From: Chrysochromulina parva
Taxonomy: Eukaryota > Haptophyta > Prymnesiales > Chrysochromulinaceae
Reading direction: 5' to 3'
DNA: 18,230 nucleotides
NCBI GenBank assembly: GCA_002887195.1
Contig: PJAB01001008.1
Coordinates: 1 to 18,230, forward strand
Shown: in pieces, positions 1 to 7,047 of the stretch
Position numbering within the stretch: position 1 is the first letter of the stretch
How the letters are laid out: each line of letters opens with the position of its first letter
Notes under the pieces: generated by a model
Database searches by the model: none
Told to the model about the DNA's origin: nothing
The model's input: only the letters and a program-made list of their open reading frames with translations
Translations under genes and position numbers: made by a program

Positions 1-10
1 GAGTCGGATT

Positions 11-55
11 TTCCCGCCTCAGTGAGACGGTTTTAACGACTCACTGAGGCGGGAA
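11..55. repeat. Perfect 16-bp inverted repeat (stem-loop) at the window start
   Basis: The arms at 11-26 (ttcccgcctcagtgag) and 40-55 (ctcactgaggcgggaa) are perfect reverse complements around a 13-nt loop, and pairing continues inward after one mismatch. A third, partial copy of the arm (gcctcactgag) follows at 60-70. It could be the tip of a small inverted-repeat transposable element, or a terminator or processing hairpin of a gene outside the window. There is no coding capacity here, so its origin is open. Confidence 0.7.
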
Positions 56-169
56 TCGTGCCTCACTGAGACAACTTTGGGTTGGTCTGTCCCTTTGGGT
101 TGGTACCTCCGACCTTCCTATTTGCTTTGCTAGATGACGACGAGATTTGGACCTCACATGTGACTTGTA

Positions 170-202
170 TTGACTTGACTTGACTTGACTTGACTTGACT
201 TG
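170..202. repeat. TTGAC pentanucleotide microsatellite
   Basis: About six to seven tandem copies of the unit ttgac lie in the 5' flank of the PP2C gene, some 125-155 nt before its ATG. It is a simple-sequence repeat and probably polymorphic in copy number. Apart from this repeat, the stem-loop at 11-55, a duplicated tttgggttggt (75-85 and 96-106) and the promoter-like palindrome at 208-217, I see nothing gene-like in 1-326. Confidence 0.8.
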
Positions 203-207
203 CACTT

Positions 208-217
208 GTACCCGGTA
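208..217 (+). promoter_or_regulatory. Candidate shared promoter element GTACCCGGTA upstream of PP2C
   Basis: The string gtacccggta lies 110-119 nt upstream of the PP2C start. It matches, in gene orientation, elements found 124-175 nt upstream of four other genes in this window (near 5471-5506, 10514-10533 and 15715-15732), and the core TACC(C/G)GGTA was not seen inside coding regions. Function is inferred from position and recurrence only. Confidence 0.45.
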
Positions 218-326
218 GGATTCCGAGCGGACGGCTCTGCTCGGGTGGGTCCAATGCAAGATTTCGGAGACGGACGTCCCGACGCGCGGGTCAGGGGGCG
301 GCCGCCGGCGGTGAAACAGCAAGCCC

Positions 327-2093
327 ATGGGCGCTGAACAGAGCGTCGATCGGAAAGAGGCCGTCGAATTGATGGACGGCACTTCGTCGCTGACGAGCGC
401 CGACACATCCGGCACCCTGGCCTCCTCCGAGTCCTCTGACCCCGCCGCACATTCATTGGGGGACTTAGTGGCGCCGTCCTTGCCGAATAAATGTGCGGTG
501 GTGGCGGTTGATGCACACGCGCTCATGACCTCCGTTGTTGGCTCGCACGCGTTGCGCGTCAAGGGAGAGGACGGCTTGCGCGTTGAGCGACTTGTCATCG
601 GTGGAGACGTCGTGCTATGTGCGGCGATTGCGGACGGTCACGGCGGGCCTGAAGCAGCTTCGTTCGTGCTGAAGCACCTCCTCGAACTCCTTGCCGAGGA
701 GAGCTGTGGGGACTCGAGCGGCAGCGCGCTCGCGCAGGCCATTGAGCGCACCTTCGTCAGGTTGCACGCGCTGCTGCACGCGGACGAGCGGCACACGGCC
801 GGCACCACGGTAACGGTGTGCCTGATCAACGAGACGCGCGGCGAGCTGACGATGGGGAACGTGGGCGACTCGGCTGCTTTCCTTGTGCTTGCCAATCCTG
901 CCAATTCTGCGAAGCCCAAGCAGGCCGGGATCCGCCTCACGAGCGAACACCGCCTGCAAGAGAGCGACGACGAACGTCGTCGCGTCAGTGAGGCGGGGGG
1001 GAAGCTCGGGCAAGTGGTCGTCGGCGGGTTTCCGAACGGGCCGCTGCGCGCCTTCCCAGGTGGCGTGTGCTGCGCGCGCGCGATCGGCGACAGCGATTGC
1101 GGGCCGTGGCTGAGCCCCGTGCCCGACACCAAGGTGATGCCCTTCCCTGAGGCCGCCTGTGTGCTGATCGCGAGTGACGGTGTGTGGGATGCACTCCCGT
1201 GCGAGACGGTCATCAAGCGAGCCCTCAAGTCAAAGGACGTGCACGAGGCCGCCAAAAGGATCGTGGACGAAGCCCTGCGCGCTCGCGGAATGCGCGACGA
1301 CATCACGTGCGTGTGCATCGTGGGCGGCAGGAAAGGTTTGTCGGATGCCATCACGGCGGAGTGCCCTGCGACGAGCGCTGCACAGCCGGCGCACAATTGG
1401 TTTCGCAACGCGCCGAGCTCGCACAGCTCTTATCGCGATGAGAGCTCGCACGGTTCCTTCATAAGGCGAGCTCTCAGACCATCGTACGAGGCGACAGATC
1501 CGAATAAGGAGCGCACTGAGTTCTCGCACGGCTCCTCCACCGAACCAAGCGTGAGTTCGTGTGCGGGCTCCTCCACCGAACCAAGCGTCAAGAGCGGTAC
1601 GCGATTCGCGATGTTCGCGATGTCACAGCTGATGACCTCGTCGCTGCATAGCAGCGCCACAAGCGTGTCGAACAAAATGTTGGCCGACTCGAGTGCCAAG
1701 AGTGGCGCACTGTTCCTGAGCCTTACAGCTGTTAGCCAGGGCGACCAGAAGCCCTTTGATGCCACTCTTACGAAGCCCTCGTTCAAGGGCATCTTCGATG
1801 GCAGTCACAAGAACTCCTCATCCATGGGCCTGAGGGGGCTCGAGAGCGAGGTGCACTCTGATTGCCTCCCTGATTGCATTCTGATGAGCTCTAATTGCCT
1901 CACTCATCATCTCGCAGGTGCTCTTCGAAACGGATCGTATCGTGCTCTGGCCGGGCCCCAAGCAAAAGCCGGGCCCCAACCTCGATGGCGACAAGACCAT
2001 CACCAAGGGAGGCAATCGGAGACCCCGCGCGATGACCACCGAAAAGTCATTCAGTCCCGAATAGCGCAGGAGACAGTCCTAGGGGATTACTAG
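327..2093 (+). CDS. PP2C-family (PPM) Ser/Thr protein phosphatase with Ser-rich tail
   Basis: This is a metal-dependent Ser/Thr phosphatase that would remove phosphate from signalling proteins. The catalytic domain spans about residues 50-335. Visible motifs are a GED at 80-82 in the position of the usual MED/NED, ADGHGG at 102-107 (D103 binds metal), GNVGDS at 177-182, RAIGD at 251-255, SDGVWD at 283-288 and RDDIT at 323-327 (D324 metal ligand). The start MGAEQS fits an N-myristoylation site (Gly2, Ser6), suggesting membrane attachment; this also supports the chosen ATG. The tail (340 onwards) is Ser-rich and unstructured, with a 12-residue tandem duplication GSSTEPSVSSCA-like at about 402-420. 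The frame runs to 588 residues, but a 67-nt intron at 1851-1917 would fit well and give a 556-residue protein ending at 2064. The phosphatase call is firm; the substrate is unknown. Confidence 0.93.
   Translation: MGAEQSVDRKEAVELMDGTSSLTSADTSGTLASSESSDPAAHSLGDLVAPSLPNKCAVVAVDAHALMTSVVGSHALRVKGEDGLRVERLVIGGDVVLCAAIADGHGGPEAASFVLKHLLELLAEESCGDSSGSALAQAIERTFVRLHALLHADERHTAGTTVTVCLINETRGELTMGNVGDSAAFLVLANPANSAKPKQAGIRLTSEHRLQESDDERRRVSEAGGKLGQVVVGGFPNGPLRAFPGGVCCARAIGDSDCGPWLSPVPDTKVMPFPEAACVLIASDGVWDALPCETVIKRALKSKDVHEAAKRIVDEALRARGMRDDITCVCIVGGRKGLSDAITAECPATSAAQPAHNWFRNAPSSHSSYRDESSHGSFIRRALRPSYEATDPNKERTEFSHGSSTEPSVSSCAGSSTEPSVKSGTRFAMFAMSQLMTSSLHSSATSVSNKMLADSSAKSGALFLSLTAVSQGDQKPFDATLTKPSFKGIFDGSHKNSSSMGLRGLESEVHSDCLPDCILMSSNCLTHHLAGALRNGSYRALAGPQAKAGPQPRWRQDHHQGRQSETPRDDHRKVIQSRIAQETVLGDY
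1530..1588 (+). repeat. 36-bp-period in-frame duplication in the PP2C tail
   Basis: An identical 23-bp segment beginning ggctcctccaccgaaccaag occurs at 1530-1552 and 1566-1588. The period is 36 bp, so the reading frame is kept and the peptide GSSTEPSV is repeated. It lies in the Ser-rich, non-catalytic tail. Confidence 0.85.
1851..1917 (+). other. Possible 67-nt intron near the 3' end of the PP2C gene
   Basis: A GT at 1851 follows the complete codon GAG (residue 508). An AG at 1916-1917 follows a pyrimidine-leaning stretch (cactcatcatctcgcag) with ctaat upstream as a possible branch site. Removing 1851-1917 joins GAG to GTG between codons and opens a second frame of 48 residues (1918-2061, stop TAG 2062-2064). 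Its product reads VLFETDRIVLWPGPK at the start, more protein-like than the unspliced Cys/His/Arg/Gln-rich tail. Splicing is inferred; no transcript evidence is available. Confidence 0.4.
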
Positions 2094-2721
2094 GGGATGG
2101 TAAGGGGTCGGCAGAAGCTCCTGAGGCACCCGCAGCATCAATCGACCATCAGAGCGCCCTGGCCCTTAAATACCTGGCATGAGTGTCCACGCAATTCGTA
2201 ACCACCCGCAGCACCAATCGACCCTGAGAGCTGATGAGCTTGACACGACGCATAGGGTGGAGACGTATCAAGAGCGCCTACCAATTCGCCGTGCGCATGG
2301 GTGATATGTTTGCCAACGGCAGCGACGCATCATTCAAGCAGCACGAGCCGTGAAGTGAGCGGAATTGCTTCTCATTTGAACCGTCCATTCTGCTTTCAGC
2401 ACCACATTGGGACCTCTGCGACTGGGCGCTCTGGGCGATTGACTGCGCGGCCGCTCGGCTCGTTGGTATGCGGTAACATTTCACCGCCGTTGCGGTACAT
2501 GTAACATTTCGGGAGGGGATTAATGTATAATGAGTATGCGTCGTGTGCGTGCCCGGCTCTGCAGCGCTTGCCTGCGCGCTCTATTAAAACCGTTCCACCG
2601 TACCGTGAGGGAGGTGGCCTCACTCCTCACTGGTTCGGTGCGCTGCGCGGCGTCTCCCTACGTCTACCCCCGCTCGTTCGACTGCGACACTCCAGTCAAC
2701 ACTCTCAGGTCCCTCGTGCGC
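2094..2721. other. Intergenic gap between convergent PP2C and repeat-module genes
   Basis: No convincing gene is visible. Two open frames starting at 2523 and 2530 (83 and 65 codons) are short, overlap each other and resemble no family. A degraded direct repeat beginning acccgcagca lies at 2128-2155 and 2204-2231 (25 of 28 bases the same, 76-bp period). A second pair, gcggtaacatttc / gtaacatttcggg, lies around 2470-2513. Both flanking genes end here, so 3' untranslated sequence is the expected content. Confidence 0.5.
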
Positions 2722-5334
2722 CTATGAGCGGCGGCGCCGGCGCATATTTTCCTGTTGGCTGTGCCAGCGCATGACAAAATTGCGCCGGTCGCGCGCCATG
2801 ATGGGCATCGGCTCGCTCATCAGCGCGCAGATCTGCTCGGCGAGCATGTCAACGTGCATCTCGGCAAGCTCGGGGTGGGTGATCGACTTCCGAGCGGCGG
2901 TCACTCTAGCATCCACTTCGGCGAAGACCTGGTCGGGATCGAGGCTGCCGGGGTCGATCATGGTGACTTCGCCGCCGGGGCGTCTTGGGGGGCTGGAGCC
3001 GCGCCCGCCCCCGCCCCCGCCCCCGCCCCCGCCCCCTCCTCCCCTGCCGCCGTAGCCGCTGAGCTTGACTTGGTCCTCGTACCAACCACGCACAAATTGG
3101 CGTTTCTGCTGCACGAGCTTCGGAGCGCTCTTGCGCGAGAACGTGGCCACGTGCTTCGTCACCTCCTGCAGCGTGGCCAGCGGCAGCTCGACGCGCGGAT
3201 CGGCCAAGCCCAGCTCCTCGAGCATGCGTAGCAGGCCTTGAACGTCGCGGGGCGTGCGCAGTCCCGAGTCGCGATCCAAATTAGGCAGGTACTCGTATGG
3301 GTCAGTGTACCTGTCCGCGTAACTGCCCCCGGAGCTACCGGAGTCATGCTCGGAAGGCGAGTAGCCGCCGCCACCGCCCGAGGGTATCCGGTACTGGTGC
3401 TGGTGCTGTTGCTGGTGCTGCTGGTGCTGCGGCGGCGGCGGCGGCGAGCGCGCTGGCGTGCTGAACTGCGGCAGCGCCGGCGGCGGCGGCAGTGGCGGCT
3501 GCGACGTCTGAATCGGCGTGGGCGGGGCGGGCGGCGCGGGTGGTTTCGGCGCCGGCGCGCCCGGACGCGGCAGTGCGGTCGGTCGTGGATGCATGCTAAA
3601 GCGTGCCCAATTATGGAAATCGATGACGAATTCGGCCATCTCGGGCAGGCCGCCCGAGGGGAGCGGCACGTGGCATGTGCTCGCGACGGCGTTCGCGAGC
3701 GCATACAGCTGCTCCTGCGTCGCCCCCGATTTGTACGTGACGTACACCTCTTGGCAGAGTGATGACGTGGTCGCGCTGTGCTGAGCGGGCGAGGGCAGCT
3801 GCTGCTGCTGTTGCGCGGTGGCGGCCGTTACCGCTGCGAGCTGCGTCTGGAGCTGCAGGAGCTGCTGCTGCAGATGCTGGAGCTGCTGAAGCCCAGGTGC
3901 GCTTGGATTACTGGGGCTGCTTGGCGGCTGGTACTGCTGCTGGTACTGCTGCTGTAGATACTGCTGCTGCTGCTGATAATGGTACTGCTGCTGCTGCTGC
4001 TGCTGCTGCTGCGCCGGCTGTAGTGAGTGCGACGACTCCGTCTCCACCTCCTCTTCGCGTCCATCATCATTGGCCGCGAACCAGTCGTCGATGTAGGTGC
4101 GCCGCTGGTTAACTGTCGCAGGAGCCTTTCCGTGATCCTTCGTGTACTCGGGATCGACAGTTTGGATGGCATGCGCCAGGTTGCCGAGAAGGCCCGACGG
4201 GACCTGCCCACCGCGGTACCTCGCGAGCGCCGTGAGGAGCGCTTCGCGCTCCATAGGCTTGAGAGAGGCCTCGACCGAATTCGTCGAATTCGTCAAACTC
4301 GTCGCCTCCGCCGCCTTCGTCGCCTCTGCCGACATTGCCGCCTGCGCCGCCCTTGCCGCCTGCGCCGCCCTTGCCGCCTGCGCCTCCCTCACCGCTTGCG
4401 CCTGCCTCGCCGCCTGTACCATCTGTGCCTCACCCTGCGCGTCCTCATCCTCCTCCGCCTCCTCCACCTCCTCTTCGTCCTCCGCTTCCTCCGCCCTGGC
4501 CGCCTGCGCCGCCCTGGCCGCCTGCGCCGCCCTGGCCGCCTGCGCCGCCCTCGCCGCCTGCGCCGCTCTCGCCGCCTCCGCCGCCTCCATCTCCTTGTCC
4601 ACCTCGGCCTCATCGGAGTCCTCCTGAATCGCCACAAACTGCTTTGCCGCTGCCTGCCTCGCCGCCGCTTGCCTTGCCGCAGCCTGCCTCGCTGCGTCTT
4701 GCTTCGCCGCGGACTGCCTGCGCTGGCTCCGCTGACTCCGCTGACTTCCTTGGCTACGCTCGCTGCGCCTGGTGGTGCGCTGGCTACGCTCGCTCACTGC
4801 CTCCGCCGCCGCCGCCGTCGCTGCCTGCCTCGCTGCTGCCTGCCTCGCCGCCTCCTGCAGCGCCGCTGCCTGCCGTGCCGCATCCGCCGCCCTCGCCGCC
4901 TCGGCAGCCTGCGCCGCCCTCGCCGCCTGCGCCGCCTGCGCCGCCCTTGCTGCCTGCGCCGCCCTTGCCGCCTCCGCCACCTTCGCCGCCCTCGCCGCCT
5001 CCGCGGCTCTGGCGGTGCCACGCTGGCTGCGGTCGCTCACTAACACTGCCGCCGCCGCCTGCCTCGCCGCCAACTGCCTCTCCTCCTCCTGCCTCGCCGG
5101 GTCTGGACTCGCCGCCGCACTCCGCGCAGGGGGCTTATAGTTGGCCGGGGGCTCACTGAAGTGTCCCAGCTGCTTTTGGTCCTCAGCCCAGTTCTGCAGG
5201 AATGCACGCTTCTGTGCGACGGTGGCGGGCGCTTTCTGGTTGGTCGCCTCCTCTACCTCCCGCACGAGGACGGCGAGCTCGCTGGCCGCGATGGGCGACG
5301 AGCAGCGTATCCGGTGGTAGAGCGCCTCGCTCAT
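2722..5334 (-). CDS. Large low-complexity protein with four to five copies of an unrecognised W-terminated module
   Basis: The protein has 870 residues if started at the ATG at 5334 (13 codons further upstream are open but begin with GTG). I do not recognise a family. A short module recurs at P36-W49, P405-W418, P738-W751 and P844-W857, always 14 residues long, with the pattern P-x2-[VA]-x-[QD]-[KR]-R-x-[FY]-[LIV]-x2-W and a Leu-rich predicted helix before it; examples are PATVAQKRAFLQNW and PKLVQQKRQFVRGW. A degenerate copy ends at W576 (EFVIDFHNW). Between the modules are Ala/Arg/Gln hexapeptide-like repeats and acidic stretches (about 80-360, probably helical or coiled), polyQ (about 440-470), a Pro-rich segment (about 585-630) and polyGly (about 761-778). 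The end is MRRRRRS. It could be an RNA- or protein-binding scaffold, but this is a guess. It shares a divergent promoter with the gene at 5647. Confidence 0.8.
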   Translation of the reverse strand: MSEALYHRIRCSSPIAASELAVLVREVEEATNQKAPATVAQKRAFLQNWAEDQKQLGHFSEPPANYKPPARSAAASPDPARQEEERQLAARQAAAAVLVSDRSQRGTARAAEAARAAKVAEAARAAQAARAAQAAQAARAAQAAEAARAADAARQAAALQEAARQAAARQAATAAAAEAVSERSQRTTRRSERSQGSQRSQRSQRRQSAAKQDAARQAAARQAAARQAAAKQFVAIQEDSDEAEVDKEMEAAEAARAAQAARAAQAARAAQAARAAQAARAEEAEDEEEVEEAEEDEDAQGEAQMVQAARQAQAVREAQAARAAQAARAAQAAMSAEATKAAEATSLTNSTNSVEASLKPMEREALLTALARYRGGQVPSGLLGNLAHAIQTVDPEYTKDHGKAPATVNQRRTYIDDWFAANDDGREEEVETESSHSLQPAQQQQQQQQQYHYQQQQQYLQQQYQQQYQPPSSPSNPSAPGLQQLQHLQQQLLQLQTQLAAVTAATAQQQQQLPSPAQHSATTSSLCQEVYVTYKSGATQEQLYALANAVASTCHVPLPSGGLPEMAEFVIDFHNWARFSMHPRPTALPRPGAPAPKPPAPPAPPTPIQTSQPPLPPPPALPQFSTPARSPPPPPQHQQHQQQHQHQYRIPSGGGGGYSPSEHDSGSSGGSYADRYTDPYEYLPNLDRDSGLRTPRDVQGLLRMLEELGLADPRVELPLATLQEVTKHVATFSRKSAPKLVQQKRQFVRGWYEDQVKLSGYGGRGGGGGGGGGGGGGRGSSPPRRPGGEVTMIDPGSLDPDQVFAEVDARVTAARKSITHPELAEMHVDMLAEQICALMSEPMPIMARDRRNFVMRWHSQQENMRRRRRS
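3001..3053. repeat. CCCCCG simple repeat encoding polyglycine
   Basis: Tandem cccccg units here encode, on the minus strand, a run of about fifteen glycines (residues about 761-778) between the fourth and fifth modules of the large protein. Confidence 0.85.
3930..4018. repeat. CTG/CAG trinucleotide tract encoding polyglutamine
   Basis: Interrupted runs of ctg (minus-strand CAG) encode Gln tracts broken by Tyr and His (residues about 439-470). It is a typical unstable trinucleotide repeat, likely to vary in length between strains. Confidence 0.85.
4330..5020. repeat. Minisatellite-like GCCGCCTGC array encoding Ala/Arg/Gln repeats
   Basis: Repeated units such as gccgcctgcgccgccctg encode ARAAQA-type hexads on the minus strand. 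The longest uniform runs are near 4340-4400, 4495-4570 and 4890-4990. The biased composition leaves long open frames on the other strand and in other phases; those are shadows, not genes. Confidence 0.8.
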
Positions 5335-5646
5335 AGGAGCCTGCGCAGCGAGCGGCTGACAATCTGTGTGCACCCACTCCCGTCGCGTCAGTCCACGGAT
5401 CCCGATCGATGGCGAGTTGTTTTCGATCTAAACTTCGAGCTATTTTGGGCCGTGAAAGTCGGCCAAACATGTACCGGTAAAAAGACACCGGGGGAGTACC
5501 GGTACTGTGAATCGAAAGAACTGCTCTCGACGTCTGAAATTTGTAAGTTGATCTTTTTGTGCATGCATCGCCTGTGGATGCGGATTTAATGTCCATTTGG
5601 GACAAACCTTGTGTGTCGTTTCAACCTGACCCTTTCTCAAAGGTGG
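5335..5646. promoter_or_regulatory. Divergent 312-bp promoter region between two genes
   Basis: The minus-strand repeat-module gene (ATG at 5334) and the plus-strand methyltransferase (ATG at 5647) diverge from this interval, so it must hold both promoters and both 5' leaders. It is more AT-rich than its surroundings in 5395-5600 and contains two copies of the palindromic TACCGGTA element (see 5471-5506). No TATA box is obvious. Confidence 0.6.
5471..5506. promoter_or_regulatory. Two TACCGGTA palindromes in the divergent promoter
   Basis: gtaccggta lies at 5471-5479 and the perfect 12-bp palindrome agtaccggtact at 5495-5506, 25 bp apart. They sit 138-170 nt upstream of the minus-strand ATG at 5334 and 143-175 nt upstream of the plus-strand ATG at 5647. 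Being symmetric, they could serve both directions. The same core occurs upstream of three other genes in this window. Confidence 0.5.
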
Positions 5647-6804
5647 ATGCTCTCAAACATTATTTGCTTTGTTCTTGGCTGGCTCACCTGCGTAGCACAC
5701 GAGCAGCTCTACGAGCAGTTTGAGAATCTTGGCTCAACGGCCGAGGACGACTTTATCGACGTGAGACATCTGGCTTTGAAGGCAGAGCCGTATCGTGGTC
5801 TGGCGGCCACTGAGGAGTGCCGTGGCGCACTCGATGCGCTACTCGGCATCTCACCGGCTGTGGCACAAACGATCCATGCTGAGATTGACCGATACAGCGG
5901 AGATCACCAAAACCGCGCCGTGTGGGCCGGCACCGAGTTGAGCCGGCACTACAAATCCAAGACCTTCCTGCAAGATGCCTTTGTTCGGCTCCACAATTTC
6001 CTCTTCGCCGCAAAGCTGCTGCCGCTTGTCGAATGGGGCAAAGGCCGCGGTATCGACATTTCGAGTCGCTCCGCGTTAGCGCCGTGGCTGCTCAACGCGA
6101 CCAAGGTTGGCCGTGGCACTGGCTACGCTGGTTACCACGCGGGGCCTTCGGTGATCTCTCGGCTCGCCATCAACGCATACGTGCTGGCCGAGAGGGTGCA
6201 CATCGCCCCGGGATCCGTCTGCCTCGGGTGGGACTCCACCGAGTTTGTGGACCTCGTGCCGGGCTGCGTGCGCGAGCAGAGCTGGGCTCTCGTCTTCAAG
6301 AACGGCAAGGTGAAGGTGGATGTGGCGCAACGCAAGCTCCACGCTGACATTGCTTCTCTCGTCGATGCGAGTGCGGTGAGCAGCGTGCCTCGTTTCGACC
6401 TGATCATCTGTCAGGAGGTCTTTGAGCACGTGAGACGGCCTGCCGACGGCGCCAAGGGGCTCTACAACCTTCTCAGGTCAGGCGGCCGTGTCCTCTTCAC
6501 CGTTCCCTTCAACTCGCATTTCCACCTCATTCCGACGGACTTCTTCCGCTACTCGCTCGACGGGGCGCGCTCGCTGCTCGCCGACGCTGGCCTGACTGTC
6601 GAGAGGACCTACAAAATTGGCAACTCCGCCATCGCTTCGGGCTTCATGCTCGGCTTCGGCGCGGGCGACTTCAACATCGAGCTGATGGAGCAGAAGCTAT
6701 TGCAGCCTGTTACCGAGCCTGTGGGCAGCAGCCAAAGGTGGGGAAGGCTACCGGAGGCGCTCTACGTTGGCACATGCGTCACTGCTCGGCGGCCGCAATC
6801 TTAG
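5647..6804 (+). CDS. Membrane-anchored SAM-dependent methyltransferase (Methyltransf_11-like)
   Basis: This 385-residue protein is probably a class I S-adenosylmethionine-dependent methyltransferase. A hydrophobic N-terminal segment (about residues 3-17, LSNIICFVLGWLTC) looks like a signal anchor, placing it in the endomembrane system. Conserved signs are FDLIICQEVFEHV (250-262), GGRVLFTVPF (279-288) and DFFRYSLDGARSLLADAG (298-315), the post-core motif common in methyltransferases acting on sugars, lipids or small molecules. The usual glycine-rich motif I is degenerate (GSVCLGWDST, 189-198), so cofactor binding may be atypical. I chose the ATG at 5647; the frame opens further upstream to 5590, after a TAA at 5587, without an ATG. 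A secretory-pathway glycan or lipid substrate is inference. Confidence 0.75.
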   Translation: MLSNIICFVLGWLTCVAHEQLYEQFENLGSTAEDDFIDVRHLALKAEPYRGLAATEECRGALDALLGISPAVAQTIHAEIDRYSGDHQNRAVWAGTELSRHYKSKTFLQDAFVRLHNFLFAAKLLPLVEWGKGRGIDISSRSALAPWLLNATKVGRGTGYAGYHAGPSVISRLAINAYVLAERVHIAPGSVCLGWDSTEFVDLVPGCVREQSWALVFKNGKVKVDVAQRKLHADIASLVDASAVSSVPRFDLIICQEVFEHVRRPADGAKGLYNLLRSGGRVLFTVPFNSHFHLIPTDFFRYSLDGARSLLADAGLTVERTYKIGNSAIASGFMLGFGAGDFNIELMEQKLLQPVTEPVGSSQRWGRLPEALYVGTCVTARRPQS

Positions 6805-6988
6805 CGATGTATTAGCGCCGGATAGCCTTCATTATAACCCCCCCACAGGCCACAGCTCTCCTCCCTGTTCACAAATTACCCGGGAGTGTCCACCGCGCAC
6901 CTGACACCGCGTACTACCGCACCGTGCACCACGACGTGCAGTTCGCTCATCGCGCACTCGCACTTCTCGCCTCAGATTCGTCTCAGGG

Positions 6989-7000
6989 GTACAATTGTAC
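6989..7000. promoter_or_regulatory. Palindrome GTACAATTGTAC upstream of the family-16 methyltransferase
   Basis: This perfect 12-bp palindrome lies 48-59 nt before the ATG at 7048, and a partial second copy (taattgtacaa) follows at about 7014-7023. It shares only the GTAC ends with the TACC(C/G)GGTA element of other genes. It could be a factor-binding dyad; there is no other support. Confidence 0.3.
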
Positions 7001-7047
7001 TTGGACGTTGGGGTAATTGTACAACAACGTCGTCGTGGGCGCCACAC

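Noticed and set aside
41..598. Minus-strand open frame of 185 codons opposite the PP2C 5' end
   Set aside because: It overlaps the PP2C coding region and the TTGAC microsatellite (giving KSSQVKSSQ repeats) and has no domain; it is a shadow of GC-rich coding DNA.
2523..2774. Two overlapping short plus-strand frames (starts 2523 and 2530)
   Set aside because: Short, mutually overlapping, no recognisable motif, and one runs into the 3' end of the minus-strand gene.
3959..4018. Repeat tracts as a CRISPR array
   Set aside because: These are trinucleotide and hexamer repeats without unique spacers, inside a eukaryotic-type coding region.
4027..5159. Long plus-strand frames (338 and 274 codons) of Arg/Leu or Pro repeats
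   Set aside because: They are antisense readings of the Ala/Arg/Gln repeat array of the minus-strand gene; only the minus frame contains the conserved modules.
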